NCBI GenBank assembly: GCA_036867785.1
Contig: CP145413.1
Coordinates: forward strand, 1,116,001-1,180,000
DNA from: Plasmodiophora brassicae
Taxonomy: Eukaryota > Endomyxa: Phytomyxea > Phytomyxea > Plasmodiophorida
DNA length: 64,000 bases
Direction: 5' to 3'
Positions within the stretch are counted from its first letter, which is position 1. Every line of letters starts with the position of its first letter. This document shows positions 10,801 through 21,441 of the stretch, piece by piece. Position numbers and translations under genes: made by a program. A model generated the notes under the pieces. It was given only the letters and a program-made list of their open reading frames with translations, was not told the origin of the DNA and searched no databases.

Positions 10801-13415
10801 AAGAGGATCCGCAAAAGAACTTTGGATTCCGACTCATTTCCACAAGATCGGATAATGGCCTGACACTAACGTCACCAATTAGGAAGTTGTCCGAATTAGG
10901 CACACATGATGATCATATACCTCCAGCCATAACCTGTTGCACAGAAGAGCCCTGATAAAAACGGCATTAAAATCACTAGACTGTGAGAAGCATGTACGGA
11001 AGACTCGAGCAGCGTCAAGGGCGCGATCGCGAAATCCCATATCGAGCAACACGAGTACAATGAGATCAGCTGCGAAAAGCAGTTCAGAGGAGCAGTCACA
11101 TACTAGGCCCTATCGGAACAGAGGTGTCAGACATGTCCCACGAGTCAGGCCAACCATCGTACCAGAGCAGTGGAGACGTACTGCGAACGTTGCGGTTCCT
11201 GTGAAACAAGTGCCCTGTCCATATTCCAGAGACACTGAACAGGAAGACAGTTGGACTCGCAGAGCCAGCTGGCAACTGTCTCCGCCAGGCTTGCCTGCCC
11301 CGAGGTAATGTCAAGTATGCAATAGTAGACGATATTAAGGAAAGGCAAAAGATCCGAATTAACCGCCTTCAGAACATCTTCAAGAAAGTCTGCGGATCGA
11401 TGTTCTTTCAGATAGGAAGGAAGAAGGATCTGAAGGAATGGTAGTCGAACATTAAGCAAGGAGGGCCAATGGCGTTGGATCCGTTCAAGCAAGTTGCGGT
11501 TCCGATCAAGGCAGAGCAGTAACGGAACCATCGAGAGGACACGTTCCAATCGGGAAATAACAGCTGTACAACGTTCAGAGGCGCTGCAGCACTTTTCCAT
11601 CGTTCGAGCAACGCTGGCCAAAGAAGAGACTTGGGACCGAACTTGCAGGATCTTACCGTGACAATGCTGACTGTGCAGCACGCTAATAAGGTCGCGGCCA
11701 GACTCAGTAGCACGCTCCTCCAGCCAGCTCAGAACTTGTGCCTCAGGATCACCAGCAATAGAGTTCTTCGTTGGCACATCACTGGCAGACGTCAAAGAAA
11801 CAATGAATGATACGATGCATCCGGTAACGCCAGCAGTCAGAACGAAACCAAGAAGTCGAGATAGATCTGATCCTGCCTTCTTGCGATCAACGACGCCAAG
11901 CTCAACAAGGGCATCCACAGCAGACTCAGGATGTTGGAAGGCTTCTAAACTATTGGCAGACAGAGTGTGCAGAAAACGAAGTTGACGTGGGACATAGGAG
12001 AAGGAAACGAACTGAACCGCCTTTGAGGAATATGTAATGCACCGCAATTGAAACGCGGACGTATTGCCAAACGGGCATGGTTTCGCTTCCATCCACGAAC
12101 TTAAAATCGTCATTCGTTTCTGGCGCAAGGACAAATCAGAAAGCGTCACCTCGCGTGCAATAACGGCATCTTTCTCGGAGTCGCACTGCAATAGATTAGG
12201 ACCCATATCAACATGACATACAATCTGAAATTACCTGGATGATGTGTACAACGTTATCCGTCTGACGCGAAGTGAGAACGGCGAACTCCGAAGATTGATC
12301 CGCCCATGGCATGTCGCTGAGGTGCGACTTAGCATCGTCCACAGATACTATGGCGTCTCCATACACGCCGGTAGATTTGGAACCAATAACGTTCGACGAG
12401 CGGATACCGCCCCGAGCATCGAGGCGAACAGATAGAACGGAGATTTGGATTGGGGGATTGCCAACTGGTCCAGATCTGGCATCCGAGAACCAGGTGACAA
12501 GTATGCGGCCGGGAGCCAAACTCCCGACCGATTTCCCCCGTTCGTCATTATTGGCCGCAGAATAGGCAAATCCATGAACAGCGGCATCAGTAGCAGGCAG
12601 CAGAGTCCTCGATACATTGGCAAATACATGCCAGGCAAGTACAGAGCCATTTTTCAATCCCAGGAGAACAGTCCACGTGTCCGGAATCCAGAACATGGTT
12701 GTTGCGGGCCCTTTGGGAACGATAAACGTGCATGACGCATCCCTGCATTTGATAATCAATTGCAGAGAAACTTATTTACCAATGACACGTACGTCATCAT
12801 ATCTGCGACGCCCGTGTCGTCTGAGAAGAGAATGCATGCAGAGCTGTCAGCTAGGCAGACAGCGAGACCGTATTGCCGCGCCTCATCCACCTGCCAATGT
12901 GACGTTTAGAAACATGAGGCACGGTTTACATTACTTGCGTGGCAGACCTGGCGAAGGTCGCCAAACGCGAACGCAGTGACAGGACTCGGACATCGGATCG
13001 GTTTGAGGTCGACAATCTTCCTGTGCGGGCTGACGAAGACGATTTGACAGTCGTCCAGCGCCACAGCGAGAAGAAATTGCTGTTTGAAAACGCACTCGCT
13101 GACCCTGATGATGTCAGCCGGGAAGTCGATACATTTCAGGAGTCGTCGTGATCCGTCTTCGATCGCGTAGAGCCTTAGGACGGACGCACTGCAGATCCAT
13201 AGGATGCGCCGATGGCGATCTGTCCCGGCGATGCCGATGTCCGCCTCGACTTCGTCTATGACCTCGCTGGACTGTGCTACGGCGACCGTATCCCAGGTCG
13301 GATCCACTGCTGACTGGAACGCGCCATCCATCGCAAACTCGGCGCTGAGCCGAATGTCCGCCGACTGCGTCCCGCAGGGCACGCCGTGACCATTGCTGCT
13401 GCACCTCCCGTACAT
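7890..13415 (-). CDS. ELYS/MEL-28-like nucleoporin (beta-propeller, helical domain, basic tail)
   Basis: Probable homologue of ELYS, the chromatin-binding nucleoporin that seeds nuclear pore assembly. Introns fit at 12891-12947, 12743-12792, 12186-12234, 11110-11162, 10860-10920, 10463-10553 and 9824-9879, giving one long frame. The N-terminal third has WD-like strands such as 'TWTVLLGLKNGSVLAWHVF'. The middle is all-helical ('RALDAARVFRTCFSQSSDF', 'ILFEWFIEANDIKTLFSIP', 'SVLYKLWQSKFAEAVSSYEQ'), with the spacing of ELYS-type alpha solenoids. The last ~600 residues are disordered and Arg/Lys/Ser-rich, ending '...RRSARLRNA', which suits nucleosome binding. The order of parts and the overall size (about 1,700 residues) match ELYS better than other nucleoporins, but no single diagnostic motif clinches it. 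The first ATG at 13415 is tentative. Confidence 0.5.
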
Positions 13416-13510
13416 CAGGTGGAGATACCACGATACGTGGATGACGAGTGGAATCGGCTTTATAGCAAATGAAGCGTTGAGAAGGCTCGGTTTACTGGGG
13501 ACGGCCTCGA

Positions 13511-14988
13511 TTAACGCTTGACGAATGGGAAGCTCTTGCGAGCCTTCTTCCTTCCGAACTTCTTTCGTTCCACCATACGCGAGTCGCGCGTCAGGTAGCC
13601 AACCTTCTTCATTTCAGGGCGCAGCTCCGGGTTGAAGTTCTGGAGCGCGCGGGCGACTCCGAGCCGGATCGCCCCAGCTTGACTAGATATCCCGCCGCCT
13701 ACTAGAACGTGACAACCTGACAGAAAGAGCAGTTCACGTAGAATTACCGTAAGTGTCGACACGAATGTTAAACATGCCGTATGTCCCGGTAAGGAGTAGC
13801 GGCTGGAAACACGTGTAGCGATGAATATGGCGGGAGAAGTAATCGATGTAGTTTCGCCCATTGATTGTCATCTTGTACCCTTCACCAGGTGTGGTGACCG
13901 GTGTCAGAAACACGCGAGCAATGGAAGTCTTACGGCGACCTGGCTGACGGGTAAGGCGCGACATGAACATCAGAATATTGTGAAGATATACCTGTTCCGT
14001 AAGCTCGACCGAACTGATCAAGTTTAACTTCGCGTTTGAGCGGTTCAGCACCTCCTTTTCGCTCCTCGGTCTCGTACAGACCACCCCTTCTCTGTACTGC
14101 AGGCGGCTGCAAGTACTTATGTAACTCGGCACTCATTTCATCTTTCTCAGGATCGTACGTCCCCTCCAAAACCTGCTGGCGAACAGTTTCCCAACGAGAG
14201 CGATGTTCCGGGTCCAAGGAGCCTAACGACGATGATCACGTTGCGGACAGTAATGGATCCGTCTACTCACGTACCTGCAACCCACAGCGACCCTTTCTCA
14301 GCATCATCTCCAGCTTTCTTAATCGCTTCCTCTTGAGAATAACCCTTGTCAAGATATTCTTGAACGCCTACATGCCTGTCAGCGAATTCCATTCCTGCAA
14401 ATATCAGCCCGCGTTTTCTTGCCAACCTGTCGGGTCAGCAGTGAGACCGGGGGTGAAAGATTGCATGCGGTGAGATTTCTGGCTGTGAGGCCGTTTCCAG
14501 GACGATCGGCGCATCCGTGAGGCATTTTGTATGGCCAGGATCTCGTCGTACACCTGCATTGGCGTTTCGTTAGCCAGCGACTAATATGCAACGGGTTTGC
14601 ACCACCTTGTCGGCTTGAGCAGCCTGTCCCCACTGACGGTACTGGGCTTCCAGTTTTCTCAGCGAGTCAAGAACGGGGCGATCTTCAGGATCATCACCAC
14701 CAATTGCTCCTCCATAGAACCCGCCGAACACACTGGATCACACTTAACGCTCAATAAAACAAACGAACAGAATCACGCCAGCACGCACCCAGCGCCACCA
14801 GATGACCTTCCGCCAGCCCTGCCGCCACCCCCAGCAAACGATGCCCGATCCGCCGACCGCAACGACGACTTCAACGACTGGATCAATCGGTCGTGCGACG
14901 ACATGCCACCGGGTTCATCGGCAAACCCACGACAGCGCAGTGCCCGCCAGGCGGCGCTCGCGCGGGTGCGATGCATGCCGACCAGCAT
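13511..14988 (-). CDS. MRPS9: Mitochondrial small-subunit ribosomal protein uS9m
   Basis: Structural protein of the mitochondrial ribosome. The C-terminal half is classic S9: '[12 protein letters not shown]', '[12 protein letters not shown]', '[20 protein letters not shown]', ending in a very basic tail '[18 protein letters not shown]'. The N-terminus '[20 protein letters not shown]' followed by 'GFADE' is a typical cleavable mitochondrial targeting sequence; an upstream in-frame ATG at 15111 is less likely. The middle extension ('[19 protein letters not shown]') resembles the extra domain of eukaryotic MRPS9. About seven exons are needed. Two of the introns are extremely short: 31 bases at 13717-13747 and 32 bases at 14395-14426, each with GT and AG ends and restoring frame exactly. 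Confidence 0.9.
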
Positions 14989-15611
14989 GCCCGAGCGCCG
15001 AGCGGTGTTGCCCGGGGTAATGTTGTGGGGTACCCTCGAATAAGTCCGCAACGCCGATGGCACACAACCGTGTTGACAGCACTGAGAAGAATATGCAAAT
15101 GGTGGATGCATAACAGAGACCCTCAGTAGTACAGTTCCGTACTGGATGAAACTTGTCGGATTCCTGGACGGGTTGCCGGCGGAACGATGAATGTGGCAGT
15201 CCGCAACGCAGTGTGCGTTCGGCCGACTAGATGGGAAATGGGTGAAGCCGGCTGTGATGTCGAGCTACGTGAGCACCGATACGTGTCACCACCGAATCAG
15301 CGGGTTGTAAACAAAGCAGACATCAACTTTCTGTTAAACGTAATTGAAAACAGGGGAGGCGAGATCATGCTGGAGCAGTATCGGGGAATGTTTGCTCAGA
15401 AACCCGATCTGATGGCACTATACAAGTGTGCAGATATAGAAGATCTGGGTATGTGTCTAACCGCATCAGATAATCCGTGAAATGTGCTGAATGACCTTTC
15501 AGTTAAGCATAAACATTGTGGGCTTCCAAGTATCTACACGCTCCTAAAAAGCGGAAGCGACATGCCAGAAAAGCTCAACCACAAAGTAATGGCTCTGGGG
15601 GCGATGCATGG

Positions 15612-15616
15612 CAGTG
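15612..15616. repeat. Target-site duplication, left (CAGTG)
   Basis: The five bases just before the left LTR are repeated exactly after the right LTR at 20953-20957, as left by Ty3/gypsy integrase. Confidence 0.95.
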
Positions 15617-15813
15617 TGTTCATCCAGAGTACCAGTACTCAGATGATGCTGCTCAGATGCTGCTGCCACCCGGTCACATGATCATGACCGTACTCGACCC
15701 CGCAGCGGCCCTTGCTGTGACGATCCTGTCCAAATACATCAGTTCGTTATATCACCAGGCGCCGACTCTTGCGACCGACCGCCCCCGTAGTGGGCAGCGG
15801 CGGCGTTAGCACA
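15617..15813 (+). repeat. 5' LTR
   Basis: 197 bases, TG...CA ends, identical by eye to the 3' LTR. It contains a perfect direct run 'GATGCTGCTCAGATGCTGCT' near its start. Confidence 0.95.
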
Positions 15814-15856
15814 GAAGCTTCTTGCGCAAAGAGCCCCAAGCAAACGAACTCACTTA

Positions 15857-18800
15857 ATGGCAGGAGGTGGCCGCAGAGCGCCCGTTCGTCTACAGATGGA
15901 GGACGACGCCAGGACCAACTCCGACGCCGAGGCCAAGGAGCATGAATCGTCGACAGATGACGAAATCGATCGAGGGCTTCAGTCAACAAACCTGCACGGT
16001 AAGAGCCCGATCTTTATGCCTTTGAAACCGCCCATCCTACGTACCCTGAGCCTTACGGCCAAGGACGGAATTAACGATTTCCTCAAGAAATATAGGAAAC
16101 ACGTCGAGATCGTTAACGAGCGCCGACTGATCTACAAGGAGGATATTCATCCGCCAACGGTGAAGTCATGCATTACCGAGGACGTCCTCAGAGGGATGTC
16201 GAAATATCGCCTACGTCAACCCGCCAGCACGATCACGGATGGCGACATCATGAGCTACTTGAGGTCAGTCCAACGCAGGGAGGCTGATGTCGAGAGTTCG
16301 ACAGACATCAAGGCGCTTCTCACGAAGACAGTGGTCATGAACCTGTCAATCAAGAGTATTGAGGAACGTGTCACGTCTTTCTTCGCCAAGTTCGATGAGC
16401 TAATCGACGACTATGGGCTACAAGACACATACGCCAAAGGAACGAAAGGAACCAAGCGCAAGATCAAGGTATTACGCGGAGGTATCCGTCCCACTGACCT
16501 TGCGGTTCTAGTCGAACGCGCGATCGAGTTCGGAGGGTGCAGGGACGCTGAGAAGGACGAGCTCAAATTCTTCGACCTCGTCGACCGTCTTGCCAAAGAG
16601 CAGGACAAACACTTCCGGCTGCAAGCTGAGAAGAAGAAGTCTCCAGCGCAGACCATGTCCCCACCTGCAGGTAAGAAAGGTAAGGACGTTGTTGCTCCGA
16701 ATAGGAATGGCGGCAAGCATCCGACAAATCCGATCGGACTGAAGACAGCTCAATCGTCCACATCGCAAACGAAAGACGAATCGAGGGACATCCCCGAGCA
16801 CATCCGAAAACGTTTCGAAGGTAAGGATCCTCCAAAGGCAGGTTGCCTAATCTGCAAGGAGCAGCACTGGGTCCAAGTGTGCCCGAAGGCAACTCAAGGA
16901 GAACGCAAAGCTGCCATTGAAAAGTTCCAGAAAGAGCGCAAAGAGAAGGAGGAGAGTAAGGGCAACGCAGACACGGCAAAGCGCATGGGCCCGCCGTCGC
17001 CGTCAACACCGTCCCCTATGAGACTTCGCTTCCAGAACTCGCTCGACCTTCCATTCGAAGCCGATAGTGGTGCGACGAAGACCGTCATTTCGCAATCGCA
17101 ACTGCTACGGATTCAAGCCATCCAGCATGTCCCAGTCAAAGTGTTCGACCATCCAACGGAGGCGAAACTTGCAACGATCGGGGCTACGACAACAATTGTC
17201 GCCACAGCGATCGTGGACATCACCATTGTCCCACCTTCGCATGGCAAACCTGCACATCTACGCGGGCGGGAAATCAACGTATGTCGCGAAGACCTATCTG
17301 ATGATATTGTCCTTTTAGGAGCCCCGGAACTGGACGCGTTGGGTATCAATCCAGCTACACAACTGAAGGAGATGTTAATCGAGGCAAATGGTCCTATCAT
17401 CATCGAAGCGGATCCGACCCCGGAACGTCACGCCCCAGGTGGTCAAGGGATCACGATGAGAGCGGTAAGACACCCGGAGGTAAGTGGAACAACTCGCGAT
17501 CATGAGCCCCAATTGGACACCAATGATCCGGGTGACGACTATGATGTCGAAATCGGAGAACACTCCGATACAGACGTGGACAGGGCAATAGACCGGATGA
17601 TACAACGTGCAACTGACTCCGGTTTCCCTAACGATCAAGTCCCGCGTCTACGCACAACTGTCAATCGACACAAAGACATATGGCGAACGAAGCTTGGCCG
17701 TGATCCACCTGCGAAAGTAAGTCCACTGAAACTACACTTCAAAGCAGATGCTCGTCCTGTTCGTTGCCGAACACGAAGGTATACCCTCGAACATCAAAAA
17801 TTCATGGATGATCACGTAGGAACCTTGGCGGAAAACGATTTTGTGTACCGCAATCCGCACAGCAGGTACGCGTCGCCGTGTCTGGTCGTCGACAAGAAGG
17901 ACACGGAGGTTCGCGGCCATCGGCTGACCGTCGACATCAATGAAGCCGTCAACAAACAGACCGAACGCATTGCATGGCCGATGCCTCACATCGACATCAT
18001 CCTGACCTACCTACGTTCCGCGACCATCTTCATGCTGTTCGATGCCTTTAAAGGCTATTGGCAATTTCCGTTGCACCCTGATTCGCAGGAGGCCTGCTCG
18101 TTCATGACGCACATCGCCACGTTTACACCCAGGCGCATCATCCAGGGAATCGCTGATTGCGTGTTTGCGTTCCAGGCGGGAATGCAACAGGTGTTGGGGA
18201 AACTTCTATATATCTGCGCCCTACTCTGGATCGACGATATCCTCGGCTACGTATCTGGATTCGGAGCCTACATGGACACACTCGAATCTCTTCTCAACGC
18301 TTTCGACGAGTTTGGAGTTAAACTCAACCCTGATCGCTGCCAGTTATATCTCACTTCAGTGACATGGTGCGGTCGCGTTATATCCGCTGATGGAGTGTCG
18401 TTCGATCGCTCGTATCTCAACGCCTTGCACGATCTATCAACTCCTATCACGGCTGCTGATCTCCAACAGTTCCTCTCGGGCCTCAATTGGGTCCGTTCTG
18501 TTATCCCTCAATTCGCGGCACATGTTCATCCGCTACAGGATCTACTTCTGTCCGCTTCTCGTTCTGTCAGCAGTCTGAAGAAATCACACCTACGTCGAGT
18601 TCGTTTAGCCGACATCGGCTGGACCACTGACCATCTCACCAGTTTCAATTCTCTGAAGCATCGACTATCGGAGGCCATGACGCTGGCGCACACCAAGGAC
18701 GAATGGATCATGTGTCTCTTTCCGGATGCGAGTGACCGTTTCTGGTCTGTTTTCCTGTCGCAGATCCCTCCGGAAGATATTGATCTCCCGTACGGTGAGC

Positions 18801-20746
18801 AACACCACGAACCTTTGTCGTTCATCTCGGGGACATTCCGTGGTTCTCAATTGAAGTGGGCGACCATTGAGAAGGAGGCCTACGCCATCATTGAAGGCTG
18901 CTATCGCCTCAGACACTTCATCTCTATGTCAAAGTTGGCACTTCGAATCTTCACAGACCACCGTAATTTGGTTTTCATTCTGAACCCTGCCTCGGTTGCA
19001 CGAATTAGTCGGACGACCGGCGATCGCTTGGAGCGCTGGCGACTTCAGATTATCGACCTAGATTTTCACATTGAGCACATTGCTGGGGAGGACAACGTTT
19101 GGGCCGACCTCGCCACGCGTTGGGGCGTCGCCCTGCAACCACTGTCCTCATTTTCCCCTCCCTCGTTCCGTTCTATTCGTCATATGGCAATTAATCTTGA
19201 CTTCGACGATTACAAGATGACCGATGAGTTTATCTGGCCGTCTGTCGACGAGATTAGTAACGCTCAGACCGACTACATTCGCCAACACGACCTATCTGCC
19301 GTTTCTGATATTCTCCAACTCGAAGGGGACATGTCTCTCCACCTTAGCCCGGAATCTGGCTGGCGTACTCCAGACAATCAACTCTGGGTACCATCACATG
19401 CACTGCAGCTACGCATCGCAGTGATTTCACATATGGGACTGTCTGGTCATCAACTTGCTGCATCGACTATTTCGAGCATCGCGCAACTCTTCTGGTGGCC
19501 TGATCTCGATTCCTTTGTTCGTGCATTTGTGGACAAATGCTTACACTGCCTACGCAACAAAGATTCGATGATCCCCCGACCTTATGGCACGGCTATGCAT
19601 GCGGACAAGCCCAATAAGGTCATCCACTATGACTTTCTGTTCTTATCCAAACCTCGTCCAGGCGATTCTCATCAACTTCGTTATGTTCTGGTTCTGAAGG
19701 ACGACGCTACGGCATTCGTCGAGTTAATTCCTTGTCAATTCGCGGATCACAGCGTTGTCGCCGAATCTCTTCTGGATTGGTTCAAACGTTTCGGCATTGT
19801 TTTCCAACATGTCTCTGACCGCGGCACACACTTCAAAAACGCGGTTATCGCCGAGCTTAATAGCCGGTTACACTGCAACCATCATTTCACAACTGCCTAC
19901 ACACCTTGGGCGAACGGCACGGTTGAGGTTGTCAACAAGCGGCTTCTCTTTCTGCTGAAGTCCCTCCTCTCCGAGCTAAATCTTCCATTCCAGGATTGGC
20001 CGTATGTCCTTCCGCTGATCAACATGACGGTAAATCACACTGTTCGATCAAGTGTGGGCTACGCGCCTGTCACGATGTTTACGGGTTTGCCACCCTCGAC
20101 ACCTATCTCGATTATCTTCAGCAAACGCATCGACGCGGTTATCGACGTACCGTTGACCCCTGACCGTCTCAAAGAAATGACGACGGAACTTATCGATTCT
20201 CTCGAGGACATGCACAAAGCAGTGGCACGTACACGCACCCATCTACGTGATCTCAAGCAACGCGCCCGGCGTCGCCGACGCAATGTTCGCGAGATCAACT
20301 TCACGACGGGCGACTATGTTCTCGTGGCCAACCATGGCAAGCACTCCAAGTCCGAGTACAACTGGACTGGACCTGCCCAGATTATCGACACCATCAACGA
20401 CTGGGTGTATCGAGTTCGAGATCTCTTGACTGATCGTATCTCAGATGTACACGCCCAGCGCTTAATGTTCTATGCAGATGCGCACTTGAATGTCACCTCT
20501 TCCCTGAAGCACAACATCGCGCTCACCGGCGTGGCTTACCAAGTCAACGCAGTCGAGGACATTCGAGTCAACTCTACGTCAGGTGACACTGAACTACTGA
20601 TCAACTGGATCGGATTCGATGCCACCGACAATTCATGGGAACCTTACTCGGTCATGGCGGCCGATGTTCCTGATATCGTCAGGGCCTTCCTCGAACGACA
20701 AGCCGAAGGAGACCCGCTCTGCTCACGACTGTTAGCAGATTTCTAA
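15857..20746 (+). CDS. Gag-Pol polyprotein of the chromovirus (PR, RT, RNase H, IN, chromodomain)
   Basis: 1,629 residues in one frame with no gag/pol frameshift. In order: a helical gag region; a zinc knuckle 'CLICKEQHWVQVC', with spacing CX2CX3HX4C rather than CX2CX4HX4C; protease with 'EADSGATKTVI' (DSG instead of the usual DTG); reverse transcriptase with 'MLFDAFKGYWQFPL' and the catalytic box 'ALLWIDDILGY' (WIDD); RNase H with 'FPDASDRFW', 'IEKEAYAII' and 'FTDHRN'; integrase with an HHCC finger ('HMGLSGHQ' ... 'CLHCL') and the DDE residues in 'HYDFLF', 'SDRGTHF' and 'NGTVEVVN'; a GPY/F-like module ('WTGPAQI'); and a C-terminal chromodomain ('LLINWIGFDATDNSWEPY'). The W(I/L)DD box and 'GYWQ' motif recall Ty3/gypsy elements of oomycetes. 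All catalytic residues seen are intact, so it is potentially active. Confidence 0.95.
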   Translation: MAGGGRRAPVRLQMEDDARTNSDAEAKEHESSTDDEIDRGLQSTNLHGKSPIFMPLKPPILRTLSLTAKDGINDFLKKYRKHVEIVNERRLIYKEDIHPPTVKSCITEDVLRGMSKYRLRQPASTITDGDIMSYLRSVQRREADVESSTDIKALLTKTVVMNLSIKSIEERVTSFFAKFDELIDDYGLQDTYAKGTKGTKRKIKVLRGGIRPTDLAVLVERAIEFGGCRDAEKDELKFFDLVDRLAKEQDKHFRLQAEKKKSPAQTMSPPAGKKGKDVVAPNRNGGKHPTNPIGLKTAQSSTSQTKDESRDIPEHIRKRFEGKDPPKAGCLICKEQHWVQVCPKATQGERKAAIEKFQKERKEKEESKGNADTAKRMGPPSPSTPSPMRLRFQNSLDLPFEADSGATKTVISQSQLLRIQAIQHVPVKVFDHPTEAKLATIGATTTIVATAIVDITIVPPSHGKPAHLRGREINVCREDLSDDIVLLGAPELDALGINPATQLKEMLIEANGPIIIEADPTPERHAPGGQGITMRAVRHPEVSGTTRDHEPQLDTNDPGDDYDVEIGEHSDTDVDRAIDRMIQRATDSGFPNDQVPRLRTTVNRHKDIWRTKLGRDPPAKVSPLKLHFKADARPVRCRTRRYTLEHQKFMDDHVGTLAENDFVYRNPHSRYASPCLVVDKKDTEVRGHRLTVDINEAVNKQTERIAWPMPHIDIILTYLRSATIFMLFDAFKGYWQFPLHPDSQEACSFMTHIATFTPRRIIQGIADCVFAFQAGMQQVLGKLLYICALLWIDDILGYVSGFGAYMDTLESLLNAFDEFGVKLNPDRCQLYLTSVTWCGRVISADGVSFDRSYLNALHDLSTPITAADLQQFLSGLNWVRSVIPQFAAHVHPLQDLLLSASRSVSSLKKSHLRRVRLADIGWTTDHLTSFNSLKHRLSEAMTLAHTKDEWIMCLFPDASDRFWSVFLSQIPPEDIDLPYGEQHHEPLSFISGTFRGSQLKWATIEKEAYAIIEGCYRLRHFISMSKLALRIFTDHRNLVFILNPASVARISRTTGDRLERWRLQIIDLDFHIEHIAGEDNVWADLATRWGVALQPLSSFSPPSFRSIRHMAINLDFDDYKMTDEFIWPSVDEISNAQTDYIRQHDLSAVSDILQLEGDMSLHLSPESGWRTPDNQLWVPSHALQLRIAVISHMGLSGHQLAASTISSIAQLFWWPDLDSFVRAFVDKCLHCLRNKDSMIPRPYGTAMHADKPNKVIHYDFLFLSKPRPGDSHQLRYVLVLKDDATAFVELIPCQFADHSVVAESLLDWFKRFGIVFQHVSDRGTHFKNAVIAELNSRLHCNHHFTTAYTPWANGTVEVVNKRLLFLLKSLLSELNLPFQDWPYVLPLINMTVNHTVRSSVGYAPVTMFTGLPPSTPISIIFSKRIDAVIDVPLTPDRLKEMTTELIDSLEDMHKAVARTRTHLRDLKQRARRRRRNVREINFTTGDYVLVANHGKHSKSEYNWTGPAQIIDTINDWVYRVRDLLTDRISDVHAQRLMFYADAHLNVTSSLKHNIALTGVAYQVNAVEDIRVNSTSGDTELLINWIGFDATDNSWEPYSVMAADVPDIVRAFLERQAEGDPLCSRLLADF

Positions 20747-20755
20747 CACGGGGAG

Positions 20756-20952
20756 TGTTCATCCAGAGTACCAGTACTCAGATGATGCTGCTCAGATGCT
20801 GCTGCCACCCGGTCACATGATCATGACCGTACTCGACCCCGCAGCGGCCCTTGCTGTGACGATCCTGTCCAAATACATCAGTTCGTTATATCACCAGGCG
20901 CCGACTCTTGCGACCGACCGCCCCCGTAGTGGGCAGCGGCGGCGTTAGCACA
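20756..20952 (+). repeat. 3' LTR
   Basis: 197-base copy of the left LTR, without a visible difference. It is followed by the CAGTG target duplication at 20953-20957. Confidence 0.95.
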
Positions 20953-20957
20953 CAGTG
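20953..20957. repeat. Target-site duplication, right (CAGTG)
   Basis: Exact copy of 15612-15616, immediately after the right LTR. Confidence 0.95.
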
Positions 20958-21441
20958 CCGGTGTGGGACCCGAGGATCTCGTGATCGGTACGAGCTCATT
21001 TGCACATGCGTTGTCCCGCGTATATGGACGCGAACTAAGTCCAGACATGGAGCGCTCTCTCGTCGAATGCTACACGTTCTTCGTTGAGTTGATGAGAACC
21101 TCCATTGAACAAAACGCTCCCGTCACCCCCTTCTATGTCATAGATGACAATATCCTGGGTCTCCATGAAGAACCCAGTGGGCTACAATCATTTCTGGAAA
21201 ACGCTGATATAGCGGACCTCTGAAACTGACTTGAACCGGGCCTTCTCATGCCCTGTTATGAGCAACAGGTCTGCTCATCCGCCTAATACACTGCGGTATG
21301 TATCCGGATCCTGTCGTCGAGGAGTGTTCCGACCCGCGTATATTGCGTACGGCGCGGACCGGGTCCAATTCCATGGCGGGAAGGGAGCCAAATACGACGA
21401 TGACCACGCGCGGCTGTCCTGCGGCGCGGTCCCGCGTCCAG

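Larger units (their letters stand above)
15617..20952 (+). mobile_element. Full-length Ty3/gypsy chromovirus-type LTR retrotransposon
   Basis: A 5,336-base element with two 197-base LTRs (15617-15813 and 20756-20952) that begin TGTTC and end GCACA. By eye the LTRs are identical, so the insertion is very recent. One long gag-pol frame fills the interior. A purine-rich stretch 'ACACGGGGAG' just before the right LTR is the likely polypurine tract. No tRNA-type primer-binding site starting TGG follows the left LTR (the next bases are GAAGCTTCTTGCGC), so the priming mode is unclear. Exact 5-base target duplications flank it. Confidence 0.97.
15187..21223 (+). pseudogene. Small gene of unknown function split by a retrotransposon
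   Basis: Outside the element, the coding sequence reads 15187-15448, then an intron 15449-15502 (54 bases, GT-AG, branch-like CTGAATGAC), then 15503-15616, and resumes at 20958-21223. The two sides are in the same frame across the insertion point: the codon split after base 15616 is completed by bases 20958-20959. Ignoring the element gives 213 residues with no stop. Recognisable only as a soluble, helix-rich protein; the family is unknown. In the present allele, translation from the 5' part enters the LTR and stops after about 20 LTR codons. The gene is therefore disrupted, unless the opposite haplotype or other copies lack the element. Confidence 0.7.

Noticed and set aside
15814-15835. tRNA primer-binding site next to the left LTR
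   Set aside because: No TGG start and no convincing complementarity to a tRNA 3' end; a self-priming match to the LTR is only five or six bases.
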